From assembly GCF_021134715.1 (NCBI RefSeq), contig NC_060019.1:4402001-4466000 (forward strand): a stretch of 64,000 nt of DNA, read 5' to 3'. The position numbers and the translations under genes were made by a program. The notes beneath the pieces were generated by a model. The model did no database searches. It was not told the DNA's origin and worked only from the letters and a program-made list of their open reading frames with translations. Shown in pieces: positions 13,801 through 27,800 of this stretch (the stretch's first letter is position 1; each line of letters opens with the position of its first letter). The DNA comes from Daphnia pulex (Eukaryota; Arthropoda; Branchiopoda; Diplostraca; Daphniidae).

Positions 13801-16800
13801 GCTGTATTCATGCATTTAGTGATTTGCAAATAACGTTCATTGACTGTTAATTTGTATCTTGATTTTTTTTTGTAATATGCAGCGTGAGTATAGGCAAGTG
13901 TTACGTTTTGCGATTGATATCAAATAAGATTTAAGACAGCTTTTAAAACCTTGCTGACTGCCGCCGGGCATGATAAAAGGTGGGCGGTAAGGTGTCACAA
14001 GCGACGGGTTGTAGTCATCTATAGAGCTTGGACCGAGTCCGCCACCACCAATGACGCCGCCTGCTGACGTTAATTATTTTCTCAATTCATTTACAGATTG
14101 TTTAGAAAAAAAAAAATGCTGCAACAGTAGCTTTGACTCGATTCAAGCGAAAAATCAGCTTTTATCCGATTCACTTCAAGTTATTTCAAGTTATTTAGAA
14201 TATAAACGATATGTTGTTATAAATATCTGCTATTCTCATGAATACATATATATATTGTTTATATAAAAATATATGCTTATTAGTAATAAACATTTGCTGT
14301 CTTACCTGAGAGGCTTTCATAATAATCGTAATCAGGCTCGTAAATTAGTCGGCCGTCCTTTTGATCGGAGCGACTAAGTCGGCATACTCTGAATCGCTCG
14401 CTGTACATCGTAGATCGACATCGGTAGCTTGTCTGTTTCATAAATAATGTAACGGTGAGTTTTTACTGAAATTTCCGAGGAAATTTCAAAATTCAGAATA
14501 TTATTTTAACCTGACGGAGGCATTCGTCGAGACATTCAGCCAACGACCGATCGGTAATTTCCGTTTGGAAATCGGCTGAGAGACGTGAATTACGGTAACG
14601 TTGAAATGCCGTTAAAATATCTCTTCGGCGGCCGTCGACAAGAAGTGGTGATGCTTCGCCTTCACCTCGCTGTGATAGCGGATTTACTTCATTTGCTCCT
14701 GTTAAGTCCCCACAGAAATATTGCGTCAAATTTATTTTGCCATAACATTAAAAAATACAAATTTTTCATTTTTATGCATTGCAAACTTATTAGTATTCTT
14801 AGGACTAATTCAACCGTTCTAGAGATGCATTAAATCTTCGACAGACGCTTTGACACAATTTGAAATTATAAAAAATAAAGGTGACAGTCTGCTTACCAAG
14901 GGCCATGCATAGAATTTCAAAGTAGTAATAACCAGTTCCGGTCATCGTGGCCACTTCCTGGTCGCTCAGCGAAGCTGAATCCTCGCTGGAGAGGACGCAT
15001 GCTTTAGAAATAGGATCGTAGGTCAACGAACGACAGAAATATCTAAGTATTAAAATCATGAAAAGGGTTATTTTTCGATGGTGAAATACTCGTTCAGCAT
15101 TCAGATGAAACGAAAATATAGTTTAGTACGTGTCTGCCGATAAACATCGGGCTTGGCATTCTTCTATAGTCGTATTTATCATTATTTCAGAGTCGAATGC
15201 GGTTAGCATCTGGCCGCGTTCTTCACGAACGAAAGTAAGTTGACCCTCACAGCGACGATCTTCTGAAAGATACCAAATTTTCAAAACATTTTTAGACTTC
15301 GTAAATTTATGAATCGGGGGGAAACACCTAAACAGCCTTCTAAAGTAAAGGAAAATTAAATTTAAAAAAAAAAAATACCTGATAAACAGGTATTTTCTAG
15401 ATATTCGAATCCAGGATCGTCTTCATATTGTTCGGGATGAGTGCGGCGCGTGTATCGGCTTAACGAACACGTCCTCGACGTACTGTCGTACGAAATAGAG
15501 CGACAGACGAAGCTGTATTCATTCAGACATCTACGGTGAAAAGTTCAGAGATTCGTGGATATTTGTTCTCCGTTCAATCAAACATTGAAATAATTTTTAA
15601 AGAAATCGCGTACTTATCCTCGCATTCGGTACGATTATTCACAAAGTACTCTTTCGAACCAGAAGGCCGAAACCGCTTGCGGGTAATTCGATCAAAAACT
15701 GATTTCCGATTTGGGCACTCACGCTCAATCCTGGCCGCTGTAGGAATCAGTTCAAATCAAATCAAACTATGAATTACTACTTAATTAACCAACATTTCCT
15801 TATTATCTGTAAATCTTGTCTAAATATGCGCTAATATGTTCATCAAGCAATAAGAGCACCAGAATACGATTTATAACACTTAGGTATTATATGTTAAATG
15901 ATTAATATTGGACATCAGACTTACAACTTAAGCAGACCTCGCTGTATAGAAAATGACCGGGTAAGTTGACGAGGGCCCCTAGTCCTTCTGGGCGGGGCAG
16001 TTCTCGCGACAAGAAACAGACAGACTCGTCATATTCTACAGCACCGGCCACTGACGGTGATGTTGACGGGGAATTGAAAGGAGCGGGCAGTGAATTGGGA
16101 AGTGTCAGGCGCTTGCCCGGTTGAAAATCAAATGAACTGCAAGTTCGCACAAGGTTATTGGCTGCCGTTCGATCACGAAGACACAGATCTTGACATCTCG
16201 TTAACACTTGCATCGGAGGAGATGCATCCCGTACCTGCAAAAGTGAAAACATTTTAAAGGACTTGATTGTTTCTCTGTCTGTTACTTGAATCCAAATTTG
16301 AGAACTAAATAAGATGATGTGACGTTTGTTCATACCACATCGTCGTCGTAGCCTTGGAGCTGTTGATGGGGCAATTTCTCGTACACTATTCGACCCAATC
16401 CAAAGTTGCAAGACGTTTGAGCTGAAATTTAAAAATGTTCATTTTGGAATTGGTTAATTTCGTTTATTTTGAAAAAGTCAAATAGGTCTGAAATTTAAAT
16501 TTTATAGTCTAATTTTTAAAAGAAGAAAAATTCGAAATTTAATTTGAGTATTTAAATTTAGTCTATATACATTTAAGCCGATATTCTCCCCTATTATTTG
16601 AAACATTCACTATTTCCTGCTGTCAATCATATTTACTGTACGCCTTATTCAAATACTGATCCCCTTAAAATCGAGTTTAATTGCAAACAAACGAAAGGGC
16701 ATTTTTTTTATTTATTTATTTCAATCGTGCGTAGATGCTTTTAACCTCAATCTGTTACAAAAAGGATGGCGGTGGAGGGAGAGCGGCAAAGGGTATTATT

Positions 16801-18586
16801 AAAACTGACGGACATCCTGTTCCTGCTGCGGAACGACGCCGTGTGTATATCGGAACCAGTACGCCACCGCTCTATGACTCAATCCCTCTTAGACTAACTG
16901 CCGCGCATATGGCCAAATGCGAGACAAAACATTTCCACCCCTCTTATTCTTTCGTTATACACCGCCACATTTCCACGTACGACCGTCTCTTGTAACGTGT
17001 ACTTCCGAGCGGAAAATTCCACTCGTAAATGTCAATCTCGTTTCTCCCCCCACAGCGAATAAGGATTGACGGGGGATAAGTTGGGGTCTCACCACTGTGC
17101 ATATAATTACCTTGTCTCAACCTATTTTACCGTCGGTTAGTTTTTCGAGTTTTTCATTTAATGACTGCATTGGTTTAGATCTGTACTATCTACTCAAATC
17201 AAACACCTTATACTCGATCAGAAAGCGTAGAATTAAAACCGCAGGATGATATCGATTGAAGCCTATGGATGAATTGCACCTCGATGTAATTGTTTTAGAT
17301 CCCAATCGGTTACGCGTGATTTCTCGAAATTGGCATGTAGGTCCCTTCATTTTCTGTTACGAAACTGGGCGTTGATCCAACCGATATCCTGATCATCAAC
17401 TTGCATCCATTGTTATTACCATCTATTGAATACCAGAGCTATACCTCATTGGTTTAGCGTCACAGTTGATTACGCGTATCGCATCAACAATTACATCTAT
17501 TGGGACTCTGCACTGTGCCTAATTAGGAAGATCGCGGGACTGCACGACACACGATTATTGCCGATCGAAGGTTATCGCAGTCCCGATCGATGTGTCCGAG
17601 GGTATAGAGACATTCATATTATATCGTGTTGTGTAAGAATATTCGAATGAAAAGGGGGAGAGAGAGAGAGGCGGGAAATGTTTGGGGGTGTGGAAAGAGC
17701 TGAAAGAGAAGAGGGGGGAGTCACTTCCGATGTGGAGAAAACGAGGCATGAAAGCAACAGGGAGAGAGAGAGAGAATGAGGAGAGAATGAGAGAGAAACA
17801 AGAGAATTGTCGATTCATATCCGGTGGTCTATTCAATTCTTTAAACAGCCCGTTGATTTGTTACACTCTATCCCACCACCCTTTCACTCCCACCGATCCA
17901 GCGATCCTCATCCTACACGACCGCTCATCATATCGATAGGTGAGATACATACATCTGTCGACCTAATAGTAATAATGATTTTAATGAGTTTTACTCTATA
18001 ACCGGCGACGCATCTTTCAAATGAAAGTAATTTAGCTCAAAGTAAATGCCCTAAATAGGATGAAAATAACCGAAAATAACGTCAGAAAAAAAGATGCAAC
18101 AGTCGGTCAACCGGTCAACCGCTATCCACCTGTTGTCCTATACACTTGGAACTGTGACAAGGTGTATCCATGCGGAGCCAAAATATATATATAGAAACTC
18201 CGCCTGCTTTTGTCCTCAGTTCGGAAGCCAAGCCGGAAGAATCGCTTTGGCAAAAGGAAATGATGGAGAATTGTGACGGCAACATTTGACGAGTGGCATC
18301 GCGTGTTGGTCGGTTTTGATTCAAAAACATAATACGCGCATTCATTCCTATATACTTCTACACTATAAGGATCTACCTGGAGGTATAAGCAATTTTTAGA
18401 ATCTATTTTAGGTCTTTACACTCACGCATCTGATACTATTTAAAATACAACTATAAGTATAGTGCAAAACAAATTCAACTGGGTGAAACATAATGAAACG
18501 AACATTTCACAAAGAAAAATTAGATATAATGAATTACCTTCAGTCAGCATGCGCAAGAGAGTGAGAAGAGAAATTGCCTGCACCAT
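10893..18586 (-). CDS. nompA: NompA-type protein: five PAN domains, ZP domain, transmembrane anchor
   Basis: Model of 20 coding exons joined in frame (about 1050 aa): 18586-18538, 16421-16336, 16234-15925, 15737-15614, 15530-15379, 15262-15130, 15042-14897, 14698-14511, 14432-14306, 14060-13950, 13577-13419, 13027-12867, 12804-12680, 12615-12455, 12378-12200, 12122-11983, 11918-11682, 11617-11467, 11387-11196, 11114-10893. A short hydrophobic signal (MVQAISLLTLLRMLTEG) is followed by PAN domains 1-4 with paired cysteines (CPNRKSVFDR, CLNEYSFVCRSISYD, FCRSLTYD, RCRSTMYSERF). A Gly/Pro/Ser-rich linker comes next (GGVIGGGGLGPS, then LPGGSSTGLGILPGG), then PAN 5 and a ZP domain (CNEDGMEFTL, DCGSQR, VVQFSEMV, CLYGGPGEAV). 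The tail has a furin-like GRKRRD site and a membrane helix near SLGIILLILIASSFVAGLCF. In flies NompA is secreted into the apical matrix linking mechanosensory dendrites to cuticle; five PANs plus ZP is its characteristic plan. The exact start is uncertain: in-frame ATGs also lie at 18628 and 18640. The linker is shorter than in Drosophila as I recall. Exon 13419 end is the least sure junction. Confidence 0.85.
16422..18537. other. First intron of the nompA-type gene
   Basis: About 2.1 kb between the signal-peptide exon and the first PAN exon, with no supported gene. It includes a GA-rich low-complexity stretch (17650-17800) and an exact DRE-like TATCGATA near 17931-17938. Its unusual length for this gene makes it a plausible site for regulatory elements, but nothing specific is shown. 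Confidence 0.4.
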
Positions 18587-18640
18587 GATGAAATGAATTG
18601 AGTTATGAACTAGAGTGAATGATCGCATCTTGTGATTCAA

Positions 18641-20438
18641 AGCCTGATGGGACTAATGGTCGCCCGTCAACCTCACTCGCATGGCACCCGTGTTAAATGG
18701 TTTTGGCGAGCGGTTTCGGTAGTCGGTGGTCAAAAGGTGGAAAGAAGAAATGAAAAAAAAAAAAAAAAAAACAATTTGCCAAGTCGAATCCGCCACAAAT
18801 TAAAATTAGCCAAAAAATCCCGTCAACTGCCGAACGAAACGACGGAGCGTGAACGCGGGTCTTTTGATTGCGACAGTGTCGACAGAGAGAGAGAGGAGAA
18901 AATGGGAACGAGGATTGGAGACACCTGAGAGTCGGTAGCAACTGGATGCAAGTGATGTCCGACGCTGAGACTTTATGGTCACTTGCAACACATCCCTTCC
19001 TATCGTTCCATCCTACGTGAATCCCTACTCACCTGTCCCTTTATTTCTCCGCCCACTTGTTCCAGCCTCCATTGCAAGCAGACAATACCTCACAGCCCAG
19101 CCAAAGGGAAAAAAGAATGTGAGAGAGAGAGAGAGACGGACATCAGAGCATCAGAGAGAGAGGAACCATAGGACTCCTCATCATTAAGTGACGTCATGGT
19201 GCAGCAGAGAGAGTCTGGTCCCGGCAACTGCTGAAACCGGAAGCAGACAGCTGATAGCGGCGCAAATGCGGTGAATACAAAAAAAAAAGAGGGAAGGAAA
19301 AAGAAACGAGACACACACACACACACAAGAGACGAGGGGAAATGAAACATCCTCTCGTCCCTTTTTCCCAATGTTTGTCCACGTTCCATTATATTCTCGG
19401 GATCTGCTGGTTAACGGCTCCCCGCGTCCAGCTTTCCCAACTTCATCCAATTCGCTGGTACAACATGGAACAGACACGCAATTACATTTTTACACCATTT
19501 TGATAGCAGATCACCGCAACCCTCCCTCAGCAGAGAAAAGCCGCACTGCATGGGATGTCAGTTTAAATTCTACACCATCAAGTTCCTATATAATAAGTCT
19601 GGAAATCCAATTGGTTTATGGTTTTAAGGGCATTCGAATTGAACTCATTTTAAATCAAACGAAAGTTTCCTTTAAGTACTGAAACAGCAGGGAAAAAAGA
19701 AGAGCGGAAATTTCAATAATAATACAGTGTTATCTGTCGTCGAAAACACAACAGAGTTAGATCTGCGGCTCTGCGCTACTCATAAGTTGACAATTCTTTT
19801 TGAAGTTCACACGCAATTCAGAGCCGGAGATTAATGAGCTTTTTCCCTTTTCACCGAAAACCCTTTTGTCTGCTGGTCGGTCGGTCGGGATATATATTTT
19901 ACCCCGGTATGAATCGAGTCGAAAGGACCGAGGTGGAGGACACTATACAGCCATACGCATATAGAAGCAGCCCTGAACTAAACAAAAAATTATACTATAT
20001 TCTAGTTTGGTATTATACATTTGGAAAAAGGTTAGAATTTTGTGAATCTATTTCCGTGCGGCCGGAAGCCGTGTCATGTGTGGGGACACATAACTCTCAC
20101 TGGAGCGTAGCGAATGAGAAAAAGGTGCAAAGGTTTTTCAATTGAATCAATACCAACTAATTTCCATATCCGGGACAAGGTGACCGTGCCAATTAGCACA
20201 CTCTCTCAGAAAAGATTTGTCACCGTATCCAATTCTCGATGAAAACATCCGAACAAATAAATAGAAATCAAAGTGCGATGACCCGGAATAGAGCGAAATC
20301 CTGTATTGCAAAATTCAATATAACAATCCCCTTTTGTTCCCTCGTCAGAGAACGAACACGCATATAGAAACCAATATATGTAATGGCACACAAATTTTTT
20401 GATGGCAACTACAAATGGCTTTTTTTGATCATCCATCA
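18641..20438. other. Intergenic region between nompA-type and PLC-delta genes
   Basis: Both flanking genes are on the minus strand, so this holds the upstream region of the nompA-type gene and the 3' flank of PLC-delta. It contains A-runs (18748-18771), GA microsatellites (about 19110-19170) and a short AC tract (19313-19327). No further exons or RNA genes were recognised. Confidence 0.4.
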
Positions 20439-23400
20439 CTAGTTTAAATCTTTCATTTCAGTTTGAATACAAATCGTCGCCGAAGAGAGCGGTTCCCCAT
20501 TGCAATTTAACGGGACGTGACGATATCCTGATAATAAAAAAAACACAAAAAAAAAACAAAAAAAACACGCATAATTTCATTAAACTGCCATTTTTTAATT
20601 GGTCTAAATTGTGTGTGTGTATACCTGGGGCTAGGCAATTGACGGGTAAGGCGTAAGATCCGATAAAACGACTGGCACCAATAGTTTGGCTGTCTTTAAC
20701 CGTGAAGCAAATGACGGCCAACTCTGGCGCTCGCAGAAATACTTCGACCGATTCATTCCAGTATGGATTGAACCCATTGTTGGTCACGACGCGAGTGCGA
20801 AACGTAAAGGTGTCGGCCGAATGACCCAGAATTTTAATCGTGACGTAAGGGTCGACGATTGAATTTTCGTTATCCCCCACTTTGGGTAAATATTGGCCGC
20901 TGATGATCCTTACTTTCAAATATTTGAGCAATTTATCGCGCTCGAGGGCAACCGGAAATTTGTCGTTGATTAAATAATCGGGTTTGAGCACGTAACCACA
21001 ACTGCCGTTTTGGCGAAAAAATCCGCGGTAGAGTCGCATTTCTTTGCTGTTGGTCTGGTAGTTTAACGCCACGATTTGGCTACCAACTGCCCAGTGAGGA
21101 AATGGCGAAAAATTGCTCGAGGTAGTTCTCGTCGCTGCGGGATAAATGCGAACCATTTGACGTGTTGTGTGCTTAACGAAAGCATCAGCTGATTCTGCAA
21201 TCAGATCCGACGCTTTGCCCTCAGAAAAGGAGGAAATGTGATAGCACTCATCTGTCGGTTTCACGAGAATAATAAAACAATCAAACGGAATTTTTAATGA
21301 TGTACGGTTCAAATGAATATTACACATGGATATCAGATTTACCTTTATTCAGGCTGTGGGAAAAGCTGTGAAACTTGACGGCTTCGCAAATATTGATCAT
21401 GTCTAGCAGATCCTTTGCAACCGGTTGCAAAATTGACTACGAACCAAAAAATCAAGAGAAAATCTAATTTCTATTCTCTGAAATTTGTTTAGCCATCTCT
21501 CCAAAATTACCTTATTCTCGCTCGCGTTTTTCGGAGGAACGACCGGAGGGTTTGAAGTTGGGCTTTTCCCGGTAGGTTGCTTTTCCTGTGCCGGAATAGG
21601 AGAAGAAGACGGACTGGCATTGGCTGCAGGGGCTACAGGGACTGCAGGCAAAGGTGGACTCTGCGGTACACCATGCGTATACTTTTTAGCTTTGATGACG
21701 ATCTTATTTCGAAGCTGCTCAGGAGACGGAAGCACTTTCATATCCTTGACGTCCATGAGGCACAGGAGATCTATTAAATAATCATTTGTAATAGATTAAA
21801 TTGACATTCGTTTTAAGGGATACCCCATCAGGTCTACCTCCTATGGCATCTTTGATCTGAGTGGCCAGCACAGCTTGTTGTTCCAGGCTGAGGTGATTTT
21901 CGAATGACAGAAAGAGAGGGTATGTAGACGCCTTGAAAGCGAATGGCTTTACAGCGTCGTTCAGAACATCTTTGACTGGAACGCTGCCAGTCAAAGTATT
22001 TCCGTGGTAGATGATCGGTTCTCCTTCGGGTCCATCCCAAATATCCACTAAAGAAAAAAAACAACAACATTATTCAACAACTGTCACAGCAAGACGAAGG
22101 TATTTTATATTACGTTCAATGCAACGACATCCATTCTTCAGAGCCGATATGTAGGCCTCGATACTACTATCGCTGGTCAGTTGATTTCCTGTTAAATACC
22201 TGTGACACACAAAAAAAAATTTTTATTAACATTTCAATCAAAATTTGACGCAATCAAGGAATATTCGAGATTTTGTAAAAACGGAAAAAAACAGAAAAAA
22301 AAAACAAGTACGTGTTGTGGGATGAAGCCATAAAATAGTGAGAGAGAGGACGGGTCATATCCTGGATCACTCCATCACGGTGACCTTCATCCAGGACATC
22401 GAACATGGGAGACGTCATTAGCGCCGTAAAACCTGAACGTGCGAATAAGAAAAGGAAATGAATGGAGTTGAAACCGTGAAAATTTGAGCGCACAAGTTAA
22501 ATAAGAAACGGGCGTCGTTTCCCATTCGAGGAGGGAATTCAATTATACCGGCGAGAGTCATCCTCCCCATTTCTTTGGAAGGCGATGGATCAAAACGGCG
22601 AATCAATCCGACGGCGAATTCCGCATTGACTTCTTTCATCGACTGTTCTTTTTCTAGAAATTGTCTCAGGCCGTTTGGCGACATTGAAGCCCCGTCTTCT
22701 TCCGAGTATCTAATAATAAATCATTGAATAAACCCAATTGTATTTTACAGAAAATTATTTTAGAATTTACTTTCTGAATAAGGTCTCAATCTCTGGTCGG
22801 ACGAGAAGCAACTGATAAAACTGGATAAACTCTTCAGCATCAATTGCCTGTTCCCCTTTGATTTTTCTCTTGTTCACATTGGAAATCTAGAAACAATCAG
22901 ATAAAAGTTTACCAAGTAATTTCAAGCAATCATTATACAGTATAATGTCTACCTGAAATAATTTCATGGCTGTTTCCGGATCAACCTTAATGTTAAGATG
23001 CAATAAAAGTTCGCAGCATTCTTCGAAATGTAATGCGCCAGAACCGTCTTTATCCGCCTTATTAAACAACAGCTTCAACCATCTGGAAAATGATGAAAAG
23101 ATAATATGAATCCGTTGACTAATAAGAGATTATTATTTGAAATACTAATACAGTGTTGCCACAACACTCGAAACGTTAATTGGAAACCAGAAACTGGCCA
23201 GGAATTTTATTATAATCTCTAATGAGCTGGTGTTGTATGATATGCGCTTCGACTGGAAATCTAATACTTACTGCTGATCCGATCTGCGTTTCTCAGCCGA
23301 TTGCACGACGGTTATCAAAGACTTGAATCCTCTGACCCAAGTGGCGGCAGTCTCGGAATCACTTGCCACCAGGTCCAGGCTTTTGTTCGCCTGCCCGTGA

Positions 23401-24883
23401 ATAATCGAAAAACAACAGTCTTCTTTCAGCATCGGTGGCCGCTCGGGATCTTTGGCGCGTTTCTTCTCAGCTTGCCGGCCGGCTCGGTTGAAGATGTCTA
23501 GAATCATCAGCAAATTCATTGGAAACTTAATGACCACCATATAATTATGGGTTTTGCTATGATCAAAACTAACCCGTTTTCCAGCCTAGTCGAGCATCTT
23601 TGATGTCCGAGATGTCGATGTGCTGTTTGGAGTTGCGCCAAAAGGGTTTGTGACTGGGATCGTAGAGTAGACGCATGTTTAGGGTATTAACCCAGTAACG
23701 CCGTCGGTACCAAGAGTCACACGCACGAAGTTTCCACAGAACGACGCCCGTGCGAAGAGCGGCTAGGTCAGCGTCGTCGGTTGAAGTACCGGTAGGCGAA
23801 CTTGCTACCACATCTGTTGTGTATGTGAATGAATTAAAAATACATTGGGGAAAAAATAACCGGAAGGCGCCCAAACGACGTCAAACATTTGATAAGCAAC
23901 TGGCAAGAGTTTAAAATAAACAAACAAACTAGAGCGACTTAAAAACCTAGCAAAGGGATTTTAGTTCAAACATTTCGACGCATAAATCTCTCATTATTTT
24001 CTACACAAGTTGAAAGAGAAATACGGCCCCCCTTTTCAGGAAGAGTTACTGCGTTAAGTGACTTACGTTTTAACTGATAAACACCCACACAACTTGCAAG
24101 ATAAACAAACTTTCAAGATTATTTTATTTTTCTAGAGACTAATTTAGGGCATAGCAAGGGAAAAAGTTTGAAATTGTAGAGTGTAGTCATTGGACGCTTT
24201 TGTGTTAACTTTAACGTTAACACGGCCAAACTGAACAATTCAGAGTTTTATTCAACTGAATAATAGCTGGGCATGTTTTTCAGTTGCCGAATTCTTATAT
24301 CTTGAAGCTTTTCTGGCCGTCATAAAAGCCGCCGTTGATTTCAAAAGCTTGGAAATCTACTTATTATTATTATTATGACTATGGAATCTGCCGCGAGTAT
24401 TGCGTGTCGACAACACCAATATAAGTTTTTAGGATACGGTTTATTGCTGTGCGCGATTCGTTAGGATTTCCGTAGCAGACACGCAATAGAATGTAAACGG
24501 ATGATTTGAGATCCCTTGCAATCACACACAACAGCGCAGTACATTAAATCTAATGGCCCAACTCAGTTTTCGTTGAAATGGAAACCGTCTTACTGGGTTT
24601 CACGAGGGAATCGTAAGGCGTGTATTTGGTAACACGCCCCGAAATAGCTTTAAAAAAATGTTGGAGATTTGACAGACGCCCTCATTTAGTCCGTGACACA
24701 CAAACAACACACAGCCTCATATAGGTATAACTATAATATGACCCTTGTGATTAATCATGAATATTCAATCAGTCGGTCGGATATCTGATGGTAGTTTATG
24801 CTTGGCTTACCTTGAAATTCGGGTGTTTCCTCGAGCAAGTGTGAAGGATAGATTTGGCTCTTGTTGGACAAGACGACGGCCAT
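20439..24883 (-). CDS. Plcd: Phosphoinositide phospholipase C, delta type
   Basis: Thirteen exons join in frame to about 810 aa: 24883-24811, 23813-23574, 23497-23272, 23082-22953, 22886-22771, 22709-22549, 22432-22312, 22199-22114, 22047-21838, 21770-21511, 21436-21343, 21251-20625, 20527-20439. The enzyme cleaves PIP2 into IP3 and diacylglycerol. Order seen: PH domain (about residues 40-160, [18 protein letters not shown]), EF-hand region ([12 protein letters not shown]), X box with catalytic SSHNTY, CIELDIWDGP and ENHLS, a Pro/Ala/Ser-rich linker of ordinary length ([16 protein letters not shown]), Y box ([29 protein letters not shown]) and C2 ([21 protein letters not shown]). Catalytic His, Glu and Asp positions are conserved, although ENHCS is ENHLS. 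The plan lacks SH2/SH3 domains (gamma) and a long C-terminal extension (beta), hence delta. The last exon must be read as [20 protein letters not shown] and ends at TAG 20439, not in the longer overlapping frame. An in-frame upstream extension of exon 1 exists but looks like 5' UTR. Confidence 0.92.
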
Positions 24884-27800
24884 GATGCTGTTTTGGGTTT
24901 TGTATTTCGATCTCGGGGGGTCGCCCGGTCTGTGTGCTGTTTCGGTTAGTTTTAGCCAGAAAACGGACGTGCCAGATTGGGAAAAAACAACTCTATAAAA
25001 AGTCAAATAATAAAAAGCAACAGCAGCAAAGTCAAGGCGAAAATCTGATGTGTGCACGTCAACCGACACTGCACAAAACACCATCCGGTTTCCCCTTCCT
25101 TTCGTTCACGACACACACACACACAGTACACACACTGTTGTTCTCTCCAAAGCGGCAAGACACGAACAGACGAGAGTTCAAGTTACACTCGTTTGTTGTC
25201 AAATGTGTATATGTACGTGTGGGTGGGGTGGAGAAAAAATAAAAAGTCTGGACAGAGACTCCTCCGGCTTTTGAAAGAGATCGGCCGGCCCTAGCTGCTG
25301 CTGTACTGCCGTGGCACAGAACCTGTTTTGGGGTGGACTTAAAAGATGTTTGTCTGCTATTGCCTTTGGCTCTTTTTCCTCTATCTCTTCTCTGTCTCCC
25401 CCTCTGGGTGATTTCTGCGGAATTTCAATTCTTCAAGAAGAGATAAATATTCTGTTCTTTCGTCTTTCGAAAGCGCCCATAGTGATAGCGCGCGTCAAGA
25501 CCTTGAGTGAAGTACCAAGGGGCCGGGGGAGTCTGCCAGGCAATCGTTCCAACAAAAACCCCAATGACCGTCACTTCCGTCCTTTTAGCCAATTGTGTTT
25601 CGTCATCGCCAAAGTTCCGTGTCTCCAAACACTTGCACACGAATTTTGTGACATTTTGGTCGTGTTGTTGCCTCAACGATGATCTTGTCCATTCCCTTTT
25701 GTAGACGAAACAAAAGACTGTTGATGCGTTGCTTGGCAACGGCCATTCTTCCGACGCAAATCGACATTGATATGCTAAGTTGGGTTAACACGATTTAAGT
25801 GTCCGTGTATGTACACATATAAAAGAAACGATTTCAGTTTGCAGCACATCGTTTTTGGGCGTGTGCCCGTAACGACCTTCTTCATTCCGGCCAACAACGC
25901 CACCTGTCATAACAATTTCTTGCGAATTTCTTTTCTAAAAAAAGATTTTATATTCGCTCACGATTCTTTTGGCTTGATGGCCAGCCCAGTAGTACTACTA
26001 CTACTACACAAGTTTGAATATTTGATAGTCTGAACGAGTAAAAATGGCTATATAATAAAATGAAGAGGTTTTTTTTTTGCGGTTTGACTAGTTAGCGATA
26101 GATGCAGTTGGATGTTGGAATGCGCATTGTTTTATGATTTGAAAACAAAACTGGCGTAACTAGAAAAGAGAGAAAAGAGAATAAAAGTCGTCACGGCGGG
26201 ATGGGCGCACTATAGGAGGTTAGGAGTTTGGTGATGGCAGTAGGTTGATTCGGGAGGGGAATCGTGCAGATGAGACTAGTTTTTTGAGTATTATTCAGTT
26301 GATGTCGGACGTGCCCAAAATTCAAGGCTGACGGCCAAATAAAATGAAATGGATGAAAGGCGAGAGGGGGGGGGGGGAAATGGCCAGCAGACAGGGTTGA
26401 CTTCTTTTGTCCTCTCGTTCAATTCGCCGGTCATCGGCCCTAGTAGTCGGCCCGGCCGCGATGTGTTTTTCGCCGTTGTTGTTGGTTCGATTGAGAGTCT
26501 CCCGTCATTGACAACAATTTATGTGTCCGATGGCCGCTAGATGTCTGCTGATGGACTCATATTTCTCCCCTAAAAGTTAAAACATCCTTCCGTATTCCGA
26601 CAGTACCACCACCAAACCCAATGGCACTGCATATAGAAGAAGTAAGACAAATGCATATTACGAAGTAGAAGAATGAGTCGACCACCACTTCATATGATTA
26701 CAATTTCCAGCCGAGGGAAATAAAGGGGGCCGGCCCCACCCAGCGCTTTCACATGGTGAGCATTCCGTGTGTGAACAAGAAGTCGGGGCGGCGAAACTAA
26801 TCCGGTAATTGCCTCTTCCAGAAACAGCACTGTGTCCAGTCTGCATGTAGTAGACCATCATCATATTCCTAATGAAAAGCATCTGCGGAAGGAGAGAGGA
26901 AACGGCCATAGAGACACACACACACACACAAGATTCCGGTAGGTTCTTTTGTACTACGCACTGCACTTTTTATTGTCATCTTTGTCATCAACAACATCGT
27001 CATATCATCGCCGCCGCCACACACCGCATCATTGCTGGCCACACACACACAACAACAACAACATACACAAACGAATTGAAAGTGGAAATCGAATCTCGAA
27101 ACAATTTGATCCTCACCCGCGCGCGCGTCACCACCACCCTCCCGCACATTATTCGTGTGTAACGTGCGTGTATACGTGATATAATTATATTTTATATGCA
27201 TATACTTGTAGGTCACATCAACAGACGCGAGAGAGAGAGAGACAACAAAAAAGAAGGGCGGGGCCTGGGGGAAGGGCGGAGAGTTTCAAAAAGACAAAAG
27301 TCGGACCCAAGTCATCAAATCTCATGCCAATTCCAAAAAGAAAAAAAAAATGAAATTAAAGAAGAAAAAAAAATTAAACAAACAAAAAATAATAATTAAA
27401 AAAAAAAATGGCCTCCACTGGCGCGCGTAAGTATCAAATCTCCTCCACATGAGACGAAACATTTCACGACTGCGTGACACGTACGGAAGAGAGGGAACGG
27501 ACTTGTGAGCAGCTCGGTTGGCAGTTTTGACTCGACACACATACACAATCACACACGTTATCTTGTAATGGGGCTCGCACGGGAACCGAACGAGCAAATA
27601 ACACACACACAACAGACACACACACACACGCGTTTTTGACAACCACACACACACACAGACACACACAAGACGCTAGACGATCCGCAGCATCCGCCAACAA
27701 GTGCAAAATCAGCAACAACCCCATACACTCCATTGATTATGTAACCTTCATTAAGTCTAGGGGCCCCTTGCCCACCCCATGCAAGAAATCTGTTCCATCT

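Noticed and set aside
15902..16411. Single 169-codon open frame on the minus strand
   Set aside because: Only its lower part is the nompA exon (16234-15925); the upper part is intron plus a neighbouring exon read in the wrong frame.
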